Below are positions 25,709-39,600 of a stretch of 64,000 bases of DNA, piece by piece; the stretch's first letter is position 1, and every line of letters begins with the position of its first letter. This DNA is from Siphonodentalium dalli (taxonomy: Eukaryota; Mollusca; Scaphopoda; Gadilida; Siphonodentaliidae), in contig CP136064.1 of NCBI GenBank assembly GCA_032622095.1, positions 620,001 to 684,000 on the forward strand, given 5' to 3'. The notes under the pieces were generated by a model. That model ran no database searches. It saw only the letters and a program-made list of their open reading frames with translations, and had not been told where the DNA came from. The translations under genes were made by a program, and so were the position numbers.

Positions 25709-28700
25709 ATGGTGGAGTACGGTTGGATATTTTCTATTTGGCGCATGTTTCTCCATACCGCGCCATGTCAAATCTGGCCATATCCGAATCGGGTTGTCAT
25801 TTACAATGACTGCAGAAAATATATATCTTCATGTTGGAATGCAAATGTATGTTTAAAGGAACAGATGTATCTCAACTTAAAGGGACATAAGTAACACCGT
25901 CACCAACTTTAAGGGGTATCTGCTATAGACTGGTTACATGGTGGAGTACGGTTGGATATTTTCAATTTGGCGCATGTTTCTCCATACCGCGCCATGTCAA
26001 ATCTGGCCATATCCGAATCGGGTTGTCATTTACAATGACTGCAGAAAATATATATCTTCATGGTGGAATGCAAATGAATGTTTAAAGGAACAGATGTATC
26101 TCAACTTAAAGGGACATAAGTAACACCGTCACCAACTTGAAGGGGTATCTGCTATAGACTGGTTACATGGTGGAGTACGGTTGGATATTTTCAATTTTGC
26201 GCATGTTTCTCCATACCGCGCCATGTCAAATCTGGCCATATCCGAATCGGGTTGTCATTTACAATGACTGCAGAAAATAAATATCTTCATGTTGGAATGC
26301 AAATGTATGTTTAAAGGAATAGATGTATCTCAACTTAAAGGGACATAAGTAACACAGTCACCAACTTAAAGAGGTGTCTGATTTAGAATGGTTCCATGGT
26401 GGAGTACGGTTGGATATTTTCTACTTGGCGCATGTTTCTCCATACCGCGCCATGTCAAATCTGGCCATATCCGAATCGGGTTGTCATTTACAATGACTGC
26501 AGAAAATATATATCTTCATGGTGGAATGCAAATGTATGTTTAAAGGAACAGATGTATCTCAACTTAAACGGACATAAGTAACACAGTCACCAACTTTAAG
26601 GGGTATCTGCTATTGACTGGTTCCATGGTGGAGTACTGTTGGATATTTTCAATTTGGCGCATGTTTCTCCATACCGCGCCATGTCAAATCTGGCCATATC
26701 CGAATCGGGTTGTCATTTACAATGACTGCAGAAAATATATATCTTCATGGTGGAATGCAAATGTATGTTTAAAGGAACAGATGTATCTCAACTTAAAGGG
26801 ACATAAGTAACACCGTCACCAACTTTAAGGGGTATCTGCTATAGACTGGTTCCATGGTGGAGTACTGTTGGATATTTTCAATTTGGCGCATGTTTCTCCC
26901 TACCGCGTCATGTCAAATCTGGCCATATCCGAATCGGGTTGTCATTTACAATGACTACAGAAAATAAATATCTTCATGTTGGAATGCAAATGTGTGTTTA
27001 AAGAAACAGATGTATCTCAACTTAAAGGGACATAAGTAACACAGTCACCAACTTTAAGGGGTATCTGCTATAGACTGGTTCCATGGTGGAGTACGGTTGG
27101 ATATTTTCAATTTGGCGCTTGTTTCTCCATACCGCGCCATGTCAAATCTGGCCATATCCGAATCGGGTTGTCATTTACAATGACTGCAGAAAATATATAT
27201 CTTCATGTTGGAATGCAAATGTATGTTTAAAGGAACAGATGTATCTCAACTTAAAGGGACATAAGTAACACAGTCACCAACTTTAAGGGGTATCTGCTAT
27301 AGACTGGTTCCATGGTGGAGTACGGTTGGATATTTTCAATTTGGCGCATGTTTCTCCATACCGCGCCATGTCAAATCTGGCCATATCCGAATCGGGTTGT
27401 CATTTACAATGACTGCAGAAAATATATATCTTCATGTTGGAATGCAAATGTATGTTTAAAGGAACAGATGTATCTCAACTTAAAGGGACATAAGTAACAC
27501 CGTCACCAACTTTAAGGGGTATCTGCTATAGACTGGTTACATGGTGGAGTACGGTTGGATATTTTCAATTTTGCGCATGTTTCTCCATACCGCGCCATGT
27601 CAAATCTGGCCATATCCGAATCGGGTTGTCATTTACAATGACTACAGAAAATAAATATCTTCATGTTGGAATGCAAATGTATGTTTAAAGGAACAGATGT
27701 ATCTCAACTTAAAGGAACATAAGTAACACAGTCACCAACTTAAAGAGGTGTCTGATTTAGACTGGTTCCATGGTGGAGTACGGTTGGATATTTTCTATTT
27801 GGCGCATGTTTCTCCATACCGCGCCATGTCAAATCTGGCCATATCCGAATCGGGTTGTCATTTACAATGACTACAGAAAATAAATATCTTCATGTTGGAA
27901 TGCAAATGTATGTTTAAAGGAACAGATGTATCTCAACTTAAAGGGACATAAGTAACACAGTTACCAACTTTAAGGGGTATCTGCTATAGACTGGTTCCAT
28001 GGTGGAGTACGGTTGGATATTTTCTATTTGGCGCATGTTTCTCCATACCGCGCCATGTCAAATCTGGCCATATCCGAATCGGGTTGTCATTTACAATGAC
28101 TACAGAAAATAAATATCTTCATGTTGGAATGCAAATGTATGTTTAAAGAAACAGATGTATCTCAACTTAAAGGGACATAAGTAACACAGTCACCAACTTT
28201 AAGGGGTATCTGCTATAGACTGGTTCCATGGTGGAGTACTGTTGGATATTTTCAATTTGGCGCATGTTTCTCCCTACCGCGCCATGTCAAATCTGGCCAT
28301 ATCCGAATCGGGTTGTCATTTACAATGACTACAGAAAATAAATATCTTCATGTTGGAATGCAAATGTATGTTTAAAGGAACAGATGTATCTCAACTTAAA
28401 GGGACATAAGTAACACAGTCACCAACTTTAAGGGGTATCTGCTATAGACTGGTTCCATGGTGGAGTACGGTTGGATATTTTCAATTTGGCGCATGTTTTT
28501 CCATACCGCGCCATGTCAAATCTGGCCATATCCGAATCGGGTTGTCATTTACAATGACTACAGAAAATAAATATCTTCATGTTGGAAAGCAAATGTATGT
28601 TTAAAGGAACAGATGTATCTCAACTTAAAGGGACATAAGTAACACAGTCACCAACTTAAAGGGGTATCTGCTATAGACTGGTTCCATGGTGGAGTACGGT

Positions 28701-29100
28701 TGGATATTTTCCATTTGGCGCATGTTTCTCCATACCGCGCCATGTCAAATCTGGCCATATCCGAATCGGGTTGTCATTTACAATGACTACAGAAAATAAA
28801 TATCTTCATGTTGGAATGCAAATGTATGTTTAAAGGAACAGATGTATCTCAACTTAAAGGGACATAAGTAACACAGTCACCAACTTTAAGGGGTATCTGC
28901 TATAGACTGGTTCCATGGTGGAGTACGGTTGGATATTTTCTATTTGGCGCATGTTTCTCCATACCGCGCCATGTCAAATCTGGCCATATCCGAATCGGGT
29001 TGTCATTTACAATGACTGCAGAAAATATATATCTTCATGGTGGAATGCAAATGAATGTTTAAAGGAACAGATGTATCTCAACTTAAAGGGACATAAGTAA
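25709..29100 (+). repeat. Long-range repeat of the 10137-13528 segment (offset 68 monomers)
   Basis: From the monomer at 25709 the order of variants follows that from 10137, offset 15572 bp, for about 14 to 15 monomers: open TCTATTT monomer, AATGAATG, CTTGAAGGGG/GGAATAGATG, TTTAGAATGG leader, CTATTGACTGG, GCGTCATG, GGCGCTTG, and on to TTTTCCATTTGG at 28686. The monomer at 28915 is a hybrid: its front half matches the TCTATTT open monomers at 13343 and 14488, and its back half is the AATGAATG type. It is followed by CTTGAAGGGG again, so one monomer has been lost by crossover. A private AACTTAAACGG occurs near 26566. Confidence 0.78.
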
Positions 29101-29143
29101 CACCGTCACCAACTTGAAGGGGTATCTGCTATAGACTGGTTAC

Positions 29144-29601
29144 ATGGTGGAGTACGGTTGGATATTTTCAATTTTGTGCATGTTTCTCCATACCGCGCCA
29201 TGTCAAATCTGGCCATATCCGAATCGGGTTGTCATTTACAATGACTGCAGAAAATAAATATCTTCATGTTGGAATGCAAATGTATGTTTAAAGGAATAGA
29301 TGTATCTCAACTTAAAGGGACATAAGTAACACAGTCACCAACTTAAAGAGGTGTCTGATTTAGAATGGTTCCATGGTGGAGTACGGTTGGATATTTTCTA
29401 CTTGGCGCATGTTTCTCCATACCGCGCCATGTCAAATCTGGCCATATCCGAATCGGGTTGTCATTTACAATGACTGCAGAAAATATATATCTTCATGGTG
29501 GAATGCAAATGTATGTTTAAAGGAACAGATGTATCTCAACTTAAAGGGACATAAGTAACACAGTCACCAACTTTAAGGGGTATCTGCTATTGACTGGTTC
29601 C
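29144..29601 (+). repeat. Last domain 1 monomers before the boundary
   Basis: The monomer at 29144 has the CTTGAAGGGG leader, TTTTGTGC (a CpG transition of TTTTGCGC near 29174) and GGAATAGATG. The monomer at 29373 has the TTTAGAATGG leader and the gcag/tatat haplotype with GGTGGAATG. The leader CTATTGACTGG then opens the hybrid monomer at 29602. This is the same succession as at 7160-7618, 10595-11053, 14946-15404 and 26167-26625, so the domain is cut in the middle of a familiar HOR. Confidence 0.8.
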
Positions 29602-29812
29602 ATGGTGGAGTACTGTTGGATATTTCTCCATACCGCGCAATGTCAAATCTGGCCATATCCGAATCGGGTTGTCATTTACAATGTCTACAGAAAATAAATA
29701 TCTTCATGTTGGAATGCAAATGTATGTTTAAAGGAACAGATGTATCTCAACTTAAAGGGACATAAGTAACACCGTCACCAACTTTAAGGGGTATCTGCTA
29801 TAGACTGGTTCC
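29602..29812 (+). repeat. Hybrid monomer with an 18-bp deletion (211 bp)
   Basis: The front carries the domain 1 leader CTATTGACTGG and GTACTGTTGG. The back carries CGCAATGTC and AATGTCTAC, the marks of the V type found only in domain 2. Eighteen bases of the normal TTTGGCGCATG region are missing at about 29623-29626, leaving GGATATTTCTCCATACC. The retained TTT could come from either side, a 3-base microhomology. This is the only deletion longer than one base in the window, and it lies exactly at the switch between the two domains. A breakage-and-joining or template-switch event that fused two sub-arrays is the simplest reading. That is inference. Confidence 0.88.
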
Positions 29813-30498
29813 ATGGTGGAGTACTGTTGGATATTTTCAATTTGGCGCATGTTTCTCCCTACCGCGCCATGTAAAATCTGGCCATATCCGAATCGGGTTG
29901 TCATTTACAATGACTACAGAAAATAAATATCTTCATGTTGGAATGCAAATGTATGTTTACAGGAACAGATGTATCTCAACTTAAAGGGACATAAGTAACA
30001 CAGTCACCAACTTAAAGGGGTATCTGCTATAGACTGGTTCCATGGTGGAGTACGGTTGGATATTTTCAATTTGGCGCATGTTTCTCCATACCGCACCATG
30101 TCAAATCTGGCCATATCCGAATCGGGTTGTCATTTACAATGACTGCAGAAAATATATATCTTCATGGTGGCTGCAAATATATGTTTAAAGGAACAGATGT
30201 ATCTCAACTTAAAGGGACATAAGTAACACAGTCACCAACTTAAAGGGGTATCTGCTATAGACTGGTTCCATGGTGGAGTACGGTTGAATATTTTCAATTT
30301 GGCGCATGTTTCTCCATACCGCGCCATGTCAAATCTGGCCCTATCCGAATCGGGTTGTCATTTACAATGACTGCAGAAAATATATATCTTCATGGTGGAA
30401 TGCAAATGTATGTTTAAAGGAACAGATGTATCTCAACTTAAAGGGACATAAGTAACACAGTCACCAACTTTAAGGGGTATCTGCTATAGACTGGTTCC
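29813..30498 (+). repeat. First B-C-D run of domain 2
   Basis: Three monomers at 29813 (B: CATGTAAAATC, TTTACAGG), 30042 (C: CCGCACC, GGTGGCTGC, one base short) and 30270 (D: GGTTGAATATT, GGCCCTATCC) follow the hybrid monomer. Together with its V-type back half they form the V-B-C-D ending that closes modules throughout domain 2. Confidence 0.8.
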
Positions 30499-33400
30499 AT
30501 GGTGGAGTACGGTTGGATATTTTCAATTTGGAGCATGTTTCTCCATACCGCGCCATGTCAAATCTGGCCATATCCGAATCGGGTTGTCATTTACAATGAC
30601 TGCAGAAAATATATATCTTCATGTTGGAATGCAAATGAATGTTTAAAGGAACAGATGTATCTCAACTTAAAGGGACATAAGTAACACCGTCACCAACTTT
30701 AAGGGGTATCTGCTATAGACTGGTTACATGGTGGAGTACGGTTGGATATTTTCAATTTTGCGCATGTTTCTCCATACCGCGCCATGTAAAATCTGGCCAT
30801 ATCCGAATCGGGTTGTCATTTACAATGACTGCAGAAAATAAATATCTTCATGTTGGAATGCAAATGTATGTTTAAAGGAACAGATGTATCTCAACTTAAA
30901 GGGACATAAGTAACACAGTCACCAACTTAAAGAGGTGTCTGATTTAGACTGGTTCCATGGTGGAGTACGGTTGGATATTTTTTATTTGGCGCATGTTTCT
31001 CCATACCGCGCCATGTCAAATCTGGCCATATCCGAATCGGGTTGTCATTTACAATGACTACAGAAAATAAATATCTTCATGTTGGAATGCAAATGTATGT
31101 TTAGAGGAACAGATGTATCTCAACTTAAAGGGACATAAGTAACACAGTCACCAACTTTAAGGGGTATCTGCTATAGACTGGTTCCATGGTGGAGTACGGT
31201 TGGATATTTACTATTTGGCGCATGTTTCTCCATACCGCGCCATGTCAAATCTGGCCATATCCGAATCGGGTTGTCATTTACAATGACTACAGAAAATATA
31301 TATCTTCATGTTGGAATGCAAATGTATGTTTAAAGGAACAGATGTATCTCAACTTAAAGGAACATAAGTAACACCGTCACCAACTTTAAGGGGTATCTGC
31401 TAAGACTGGTTCCATGGTGGAGTACGGTTGGATATTTTCAATTTGGAGCATGTTTCTCCATACCGCGCCATGTCAAATCTGGCCATATCCGAATCGGGTT
31501 GTCATTTACAATGACTACAGAAAATAAATATCTTCATGTTGGAATGCAAATGTATGTTTAGAGGAACAGATGTATCTCAACTTAAAGGGACATAAGTAAC
31601 ACAGTCACCAACTTTAAGGGGTATCTGCTATAGACTGGTTCCATGGTGGAGTACGGTTGGATATTTACTATTTGGCGCATGTTTCTCCATACCGCGCCAT
31701 GTCAAATCTGGCCATATCCGAATCGGGTTGTCATTTACAATGACTACAGAAAATAAATATCTTCATGTTGGAATGCCAATGTATGTTTAAAGGAACAGAT
31801 GTATCTCAACTTAAAGGGACATAAGTAACACCGTCACCAACTTTAAGGGGTATCTGCTATAGACTGGTTCCATGGTGGAGTAATGTTGCATATTTTCAAT
31901 TTGGCGCATGTTTTTCCATACCGCGCCATGTCAAATCTGGCCATATCCGAATCGGGTTGTCATTTACAATGACTACAGAAAATAAATATCTTCATGTTGG
32001 AATGCAAATGTATGTTTAAAGGAACAGATGTATCTCAACTTAAAGGGACATAAGTAACACAGTCACCAACTTAAAGGGGTATCTGCTATAGACTGGTTCC
32101 ATGGTGGAGTACGGTTGGATATTTTCAATTTGGCGCATGTTTCTCCATACCGCGCCATGTCAAATCTGGCCATATCCGAATCGGGTTGTCATTTACAATG
32201 ACTGCAGAAAATATATATCTTCATGGTGGCTGCAAATATATGTTTAAAGGAACAGATGTATCTCAACTTAAAGGGACATAAGTAACACAGTCACCAACTT
32301 AAAGGGGTATCTGCTATAGACTGGTTCCATGGTGGAGTACGGTTGAATATTTTCAATTTGGCGCATGTTTCTCCATACCGCGCCATGTCAAATCTGGCCC
32401 TATCCGAATCGGGTTGTCATTTACAATGACTGCAGAAAATATATATCTTCATGGTGGAATGCAAATGTATGTTTAAAGGAACAGATGTATCTCAACTTAA
32501 AGGGACATAAGTAACACAGTCACCAACTTTAAGGGGTATCTGCTATAGACTGGTTCCATGGTGGAGTACGGTTGGATATTTTCAATTTGGAGCATGTTTC
32601 TCCATACCGCGCCATGTCAAATCTGGCCATATCCGAATCGGGTTGTCATTTACAATGACTGCAGAAAATATATATCTTCATGTTGGAATGCAAATGAATG
32701 TTTAAAGGAACAGATGTATCTCAACTTAAAGGGACATAAGTAACACCGTCACCAACTTTAAGGGGTATCTGCTATAGACTGGTTACATGGTGGAGTACGG
32801 TTGGATATTTTCAATTTTGCGCATGTTTCTCCATACCGTGCCATGTAAAATCTGGCCATATCCGAATCGGGTTGTCATTTACAATGACTGCAGAAAATAA
32901 ATATCTTCATGTTGGAATGCAAATGTATGTTTAAAGGAACAGATGTATCTCAACTTAAAGGGACATAAGTAACACAGTCACCAACTTAAAGAGGTGTCTG
33001 ATTTAGACTGGTTCCATGGTGGAGTACGGTTGGATATTTTCTATTTGGCGCATGTTTCTCCATACCGCGCCATGTCAAATCTGGCCATATCCGAATCGGG
33101 TTGTCATTTACAATGACTACAGAAAATAAATATCTTCATGTTGGAATGCAAATGTATGTTTAAAGGAACAGATGTATCTCAACTTAAAGGGACATAAGTA
33201 ACACAGTCACCAACTTAAAGGGGTATCTGCTATAGACTGGTTCCATGGTGGAGTACGGTTGGATATTTTCAATTTGGCGCATGTTTCTCCATACAGCGCC
33301 ATGTCAAATCTGGCCCTATCCGAATCGGGTTGTCATTTACAATGACTGCAGAAAATAAATATCTTCATGTTGGAATGCAAATGTATGTTTAAAGGAACAG

Positions 33401-36400
33401 ATGTATCTCAACTTAAAGGGACATAAGTAACACAGTCACCAACTTAAAGAGGTGTCTGATTTAGACTGGTTACAAGGTGGAATACGGTTGGATATTTTCT
33501 ATTTGGCACATGTTTCTCCATACCGCGCCATGTCAAATCTGGCCATATCCGAATCGGGTTGTCATTTACAATGACTACAGAAAATAAATATCTTCATGTT
33601 GGAATGCAAATGTATGTTTAAAGGAACAGATGTATCTCAACTTAAAGGGACATAAGTAACACAGTCACCAACTTTAAGGGGTATCTGCTATAGACTGGTT
33701 CCATGGTGGAGTACGGTTGGATATTTTCTATTTGGCGCATGTTTCTCCATACCGCGCAATGTCAAATCTGGCCATATCCGAATCGGGTTGTCATTTACAA
33801 TGTCTACAGAAAATAAATATCTTCATGTTGGAATGCAAATGTATGTTTAAAGGAACAGATGTATCTCAACTTAAAGGGACATAAGTAACACCGTCACCAA
33901 CTTTAAGGGGTATCTGCTATAGACTGGTTCCATGGTGGAGTACTGTTGGATATTTTCAATTTGGCGCATGTTTCTCCCTACCGCGCCATGTAAAATCTGG
34001 CCATATCCGAATCGGGTTGTCATTTACAATGACTACAGAAAATAAATATCTTCATGTTGGAATGCAAATGTATGTTTACAGGAACAGATGTATCTCAACT
34101 TAAAGGGACATAAGTAACACAGTCACCAACTTAAAGGGGTATCTGCTATAGACTGGTTCCATGGTGGAGTACGGTTGGATATTTTCAATTTGGCGCATGT
34201 TTCTCCATACCGCGCCATGTCAAATCTGGCCATATCCGAATCGGGTTGTCATTTACAATGACTGCAGAAAATATATATCTTCATGGTGGCTGCAAATATA
34301 TGTTTAAAGGAACAGATGTATCTCAACTTAAAGGGACATAAGTAACACAGTCACCAACTTAAAGGGGTATCTGCTATAGACTGGTTCCATGGTGGAGTAC
34401 GGTTGAATATTTTCAATTTGGCGCATGTTTCTCCATACCGCGCCATGTCAAATCTGGCCCTATCCGAATCGGGTTGTCATTTACAATGACTGCAGAAAAT
34501 ATATATCTTCATGGTGGAATGCAAATGTATGTTTAAAGGAACAGATGTATCTCAACTTAAAGGGACATAAGTAACACAGTCACCAACTTTAAGGGGTATC
34601 TGCTATAGACTGGTTCCATGGTGGAGTACGGTTGGATATTTTCAATTTGGAGCATGTTTCTCCATACCGCGCCATGTCAAATCTGGCCATATCCGAATCG
34701 GGTTGTCATTTACAATGTCTACAGAAAATAAATATCTTCATGTTGGAATGCAAATGTATGTTTAAAGGAACAGATGTATCTCAACTTAAAGGGACATAAG
34801 TAACACAGTCACCAACTTTAAGGGGTATCTGCTATAGACTGGTTCCATGGTGGAGTACGGTTGGATATTTTCTATTTGGCGCATGTTTCTCCATACCGCG
34901 CAATGTCAAATCTGGCCATATCCGAATCGGGTTGTCATTTACAATGTCTACAGAAAATAAATATCTTCATGTTGGAATGCAAATGTATGTTTAAAGGAAC
35001 AGATGTATCTCAACTTAAAGGGACATAAGTAACACCGTCACCAACTTTAAGGGGTATCTGCTATAGACTGGTTCCATGGTGGAGTACTGTTGGATATTTT
35101 CAATTTGGCGCATGTTTCTCCCTACCGCGCCATGTAAAATCTGGCCATATCCGAATCGGGTTGTCATTTACAATGACTACAGAAAATAAATATCTTCATG
35201 TTGGAATGCAAATGTATGTTTACAGGAACAGATGTATCTCAACTTAAAGGGACATAAGTAACACAGTCACCAACTTAAAGGGGTATCTGCTATAGACTGG
35301 TTCCATGGTGGAGTACGGTTGGATATTTTCAATTTGGCGCATGTTTCTCCATACCGCACCATGTCAAATCTGGCCATATCCGAATCGGGTTGTCATTTAC
35401 AATGACTGCAGAAAATATATATCTTCATGGTGGCTGCAAATATATGTTTAAAGGAACAGATGTATCTCAACTTAAAGGGACATAAGTAACACAGTCACCA
35501 ACTTAAAGGGGTATCTGCTATAGACTGGTTCCATGGTGGAGTACGGTTGAATATTTTCAATTTGGCGCATGTTTCTCCATACCGCGCCATGTCAAATCTG
35601 GCCCTATCCGAATCGGGTTGTCATTTACAATGACTGCAGAAAATATATATCTTCATGGTGGAATGCAAATGTATGTTTAAAGGAACAGATGTATCTCAAC
35701 TTAAAGGGACATAAGTAACACAGTCACCAACTTAAAGAGGTGTCTGATTTAGACTGGTTCCATGGTGGAGTACGGTTGGATATTTTTTATTTGGCGCATG
35801 TTTCTCCATACCGCGCCATGTCAAATCTGGCCATATCCGAATCGGGTTGTCATTTACAATGACTACAGAAAATAAATATCTTCATGTTGGAATGCAAATG
35901 TATGTTTAGAGGAACAGATGTATCTCAACTTAAAGGGACATAAGTAACACAGTCACCAACTTTAAGGGGTATCTGCTATAGACTGGTTCCATGGTGGAGT
36001 ACGGTTGGATATTTACTATTTGGCGCATGTTTCTCCATACCGCGCCATGTCAAATCTGGCCATATCCGAATCGGGTTGTCATTTACAATGACTACAGAAA
36101 ATATATATCTTCATGTTGGAATGCAAATGTATGTTTACAGGAACAGATGTATCTCAACTTAAAGGGACATAAGTAACACAGTCACCAACTTAAAGGGGTA
36201 TCTGCTATAGACTGGTTCCATGGTGGAGTACGGTTGGATATTTTCAATTTGGCGCATGTTTCTCCATACCGCACCATGTCAAATCTGGCCATATCCGAAT
36301 CGGGTTGTCATTTACAATGACTGCAGAAAATATATATCTTCATGGTGGCTGCAAATATATGTTTAAAGGAACAGATGTATCTCAACTTAAAGGGACATAA

Positions 36401-36676
36401 GTAACACAGTCACCAACTTAAAGGGGTATCTGCTATAGACTGGTTCCATGGTGGAGTACGGTTGAATATTTTCAATTTGGCGCATGTTTCTCCATACCGC
36501 GCCATGTCAAATCTGGCCCTATCCGAATCGGGTTGTCATTTACAATGACTGCAGAAAATATATATCTTCATGGTGGAATGCAAATGTATGTTTAAAGGAA
36601 CAGATGTATCTCAACTTAAAGGGACATAAGTAACACAGTCACCAACTTTAAGGGGTATCTGCTATAGACTGGTTCC
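30499..36676 (+). repeat. Domain 2 HOR copy 1, 27 monomers (6178 bp)
   Basis: Order: S-T-U-W-X-Y-Z-C-D, S-T-E-F-G-V-B-C-D, then S/V hybrid-V-B-C-D-U-W/B hybrid-C-D. Starts of the S-bearing modules are 30499, 32558 and 34618. The monomer at 34618 joins an S front (TTGGAGCATG) to a V back (AATGTCTAC). The one at 35991 joins a W front (GGATATTTACTATTT) to a B back (TTTACAGG). Length is 27 times 229 less five single-base deletions (four in C, at 32101, 34161, 35305 and 36220, and one in X at 31414), matching the observed 6178. The X at 31414 still has TTGGAGCATG, unlike later X copies (TTGGCGCATG). Confidence 0.85.
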
Positions 36677-39600
36677 ATGGTGGAGTACGGTTGGATATTT
36701 TCAATTTGGAGCATGTTTCTCCATACCGCGCCATGTCAAATCTGGCCATATCCGAATCGGGTTGTCATTTACAATGACTGCAGAAAATATATATCTTCAT
36801 GTTGGAATGCAAATGAATGTTTAAAGGAACAGATGTATCTCAACTTAAAGGGACATAAGTAACACCGTCACCAACTTTAAGGGGTATCTGCTATAGACTG
36901 GTTACATGGTGGAGTACGGTTGGATATTTTCAATTTTGCGCATGTTTCTCCATACCGCGCCATGTAAAATCTGGCCATATCCGAATCGGGTTGTCATTTA
37001 CAATGACTGCAGAAAATAAATATCTTCATGTTGGAATGCAAATGTATGTTTAAAGGAACAGATGTATCTCAACTTAAAGGGACATAAGTAACACAGTCAC
37101 CAACTTAAAGAGGTGTCTGATTTAGACTGGTTCCATGGTGGAGTACGGTTGGATATTTTTTATTTGGCGCATGTTTCTCCATACCGCGCCATGTCAAATC
37201 TGGCCATATCCGAATCGGGTTGTCATTTACAATGACTACAGAAAATAAATATCTTCATGTTGGAATGCAAATGTATGTTTAGAGGAACAGATGTATCTCA
37301 ACTTAAAGGGACATAAGTAACACAGTCACCAACTTTAAGGGGTATCTGCTATAGACTGGTTCCATGGTGGAGTACGGTTGGATATTTACTATTTGGCGCA
37401 TGTTTCTCCATACCGCGCCATGTCAAATCTGGCCATATCCGAATCGGGTTGTCATTTACAATGACTACAGAAAATATATATCTTCATGTTGGAATGCAAA
37501 TGTATGTTTAAAGGAACAGATGTATCTCAACTTAAAGGGACATAAGTAACACCGTCACCAACTTTAAGGGGTATCTGCTAAGACTGGTTCCATGGTGGAG
37601 TACGGTTGGATATTTTCAATTTGGCGCATGTTTCTCCATACCGCGCCATGTCAAATCTGGCCATATCCGAATCGGGTTGTCATTTACAATGACTACAGAA
37701 AATAAATATCTTCATGTTGGAATGCAAATGTATGTTTAGAGGAACAGATGTATCTCAACTTAAAGGGACATAAGTAACACAGTCACCAACTTTAAGGGGT
37801 ATCTGCTATAGACTGGTTCCATGGTGGAGTACGGTTGGATATTTACTATTTGGCGCATGTTTCTCCATACCGCGCCATGTCAAATCTGGCCATATCCGAA
37901 TCGGGTTGTCATTTACAATGACTACAGAAAATAAATATCTTCATGTTGGAATGCCAATGTATGTTTAAAGGAACAGATGTATCTCAACTTAAAGGGACAT
38001 AAGTAACACCGTCACCAACTTTAAGGGGTATCTGCTATAGACTGGTTCCATGGTGGAGTAATGTTGCATATTTTCAATTTGGCGCATGTTTTTCCATACC
38101 GCGCCATGTCAAATCTGGCCATATCCGAATCGGGTTGTCATTTACAATGACTACAGAAAATAAATATCTTCATGTTGGAATGCAAATGTATGTTTAAAGG
38201 AACAGATGTATCTCAACTTAAAGGGACATAAGTAACACAGTCACCAACTTAAAGGGGTATCTGCTATAGACTGGTTCCATGGTGGAGTACGGTTGGATAT
38301 TTTCAATTTGGCGCATGTTTCTCCATACCGCGCCATGTCAAATCTGGCCATATCCGAATCGGGTTGTCATTTACAATGACTGCAGAAAATATATATCTTC
38401 ATGGTGGCTGCAAATATATGTTTAAAGGAACAGATGTATCTCAACTTAAAGGGACATAAGTAACACAGTCACCAACTTAAAGGGGTATCTGCTATAGACT
38501 GGTTCCATGGTGGAGTACGGTTGAATATTTTCAATTTGGCGCATGTTTCTCCATACCGCGCCATGTCAAATCTGGCCCTATCCGAATCGGGTTGTCATTT
38601 ACAATGACTGCAGAAAATATATATCTTCATGGTGGAATGCAAATGTATGTTTAAAGGAACAGATGTATCTCAACTTAAAGGGACATAAGTAACACAGTCA
38701 CCAACTTTAAGGGGTATCTGCTATAGACTGGTTCCATGGTGGAGTACGGTTGGATATTTTCAATTTGGAGCATGTTTCTCCATACCGCGCCATGTCAAAT
38801 CTGGCCATATCCGAATCGGGTTGTCATTTACAATGACTGCAGAAAATATATATCTTCATGTTGGAATGCAAATGAATGTTTAAAGGAACAGATGTATCTC
38901 AACTTAAAGGGACATAAGTAACACCGTCACCAACTTTAAGGGGTATCTGCTATAGACTGGTTACATGGTGGAGTACGGTTGGATATTTTCAATTTTGCGC
39001 ATGTTTCTCCATACCGTGCCATGTAAAATCTGGCCATATCCGAATCGGGTTGTCATTTACAATGACTGCAGAAAATAAATATCTTCATGTTGGAATGCAA
39101 ATGTATGTTTAAAGGAACAGATGTATCTCAACTTAAAGGGACATAAGTAACACAGTCACCAACTTAAAGAGGTGTCTGATTTAGACTGGTTCCATGGTGG
39201 AGTACGGTTGGATATTTTCTATTTGGCGCATGTTTCTCCATACCGCGCCATGTCAAATCTGGCCATATCCGAATCGGGTTGTCATTTACAATGACTACAG
39301 AAAATAAATATCTTCATGTTGGAATGCAAATGTATGTTTAAAGGAACAGATGTATCTCAACTTAAAGGGACATAAGTAACACAGTCACCAACTTAAAGGG
39401 GTATCTGCTATAGACTGGTTCCATGGTGGAGTACGGTTGGATATTTTCAATTTGGCGCATGTTTCTCCATACAGCGCCATGTCAAATCTGGCCCTATCCG
39501 AATCGGGTTGTCATTTACAATGACTGCAGAAAATAAATATCTTCATGTTGGAATGCAAATGTATGTTTAAAGGAACAGATGTATCTCAACTTAAAGGGAC

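Larger units (their letters stand above)
31..29601 (+). repeat. Satellite domain 1, strict 229-bp register
   Basis: Every interval between phase markers from 61 to 29373 is 229 bp (128 intervals). The variants that recur in patterns here are: the leader GAGGTGTCTGATTTAGA in place of GGGGTATCTGCTATAGA; CTCCCTACC versus CTCCATACC; TCAATTT versus TCTATTT; TTTTGCGC versus TTGGCGC; GTTTTTCC; GGAAAGCAAATG; GGAATGAAAATG; AATGAATG; and ACCGTCACC versus ACAGTCACC. The type C and D monomers that dominate the second half of the window are absent here, as are both single-base-deletion alleles. The domain is therefore a distinct sub-array, not the same HOR sampled further along. Confidence 0.9.
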
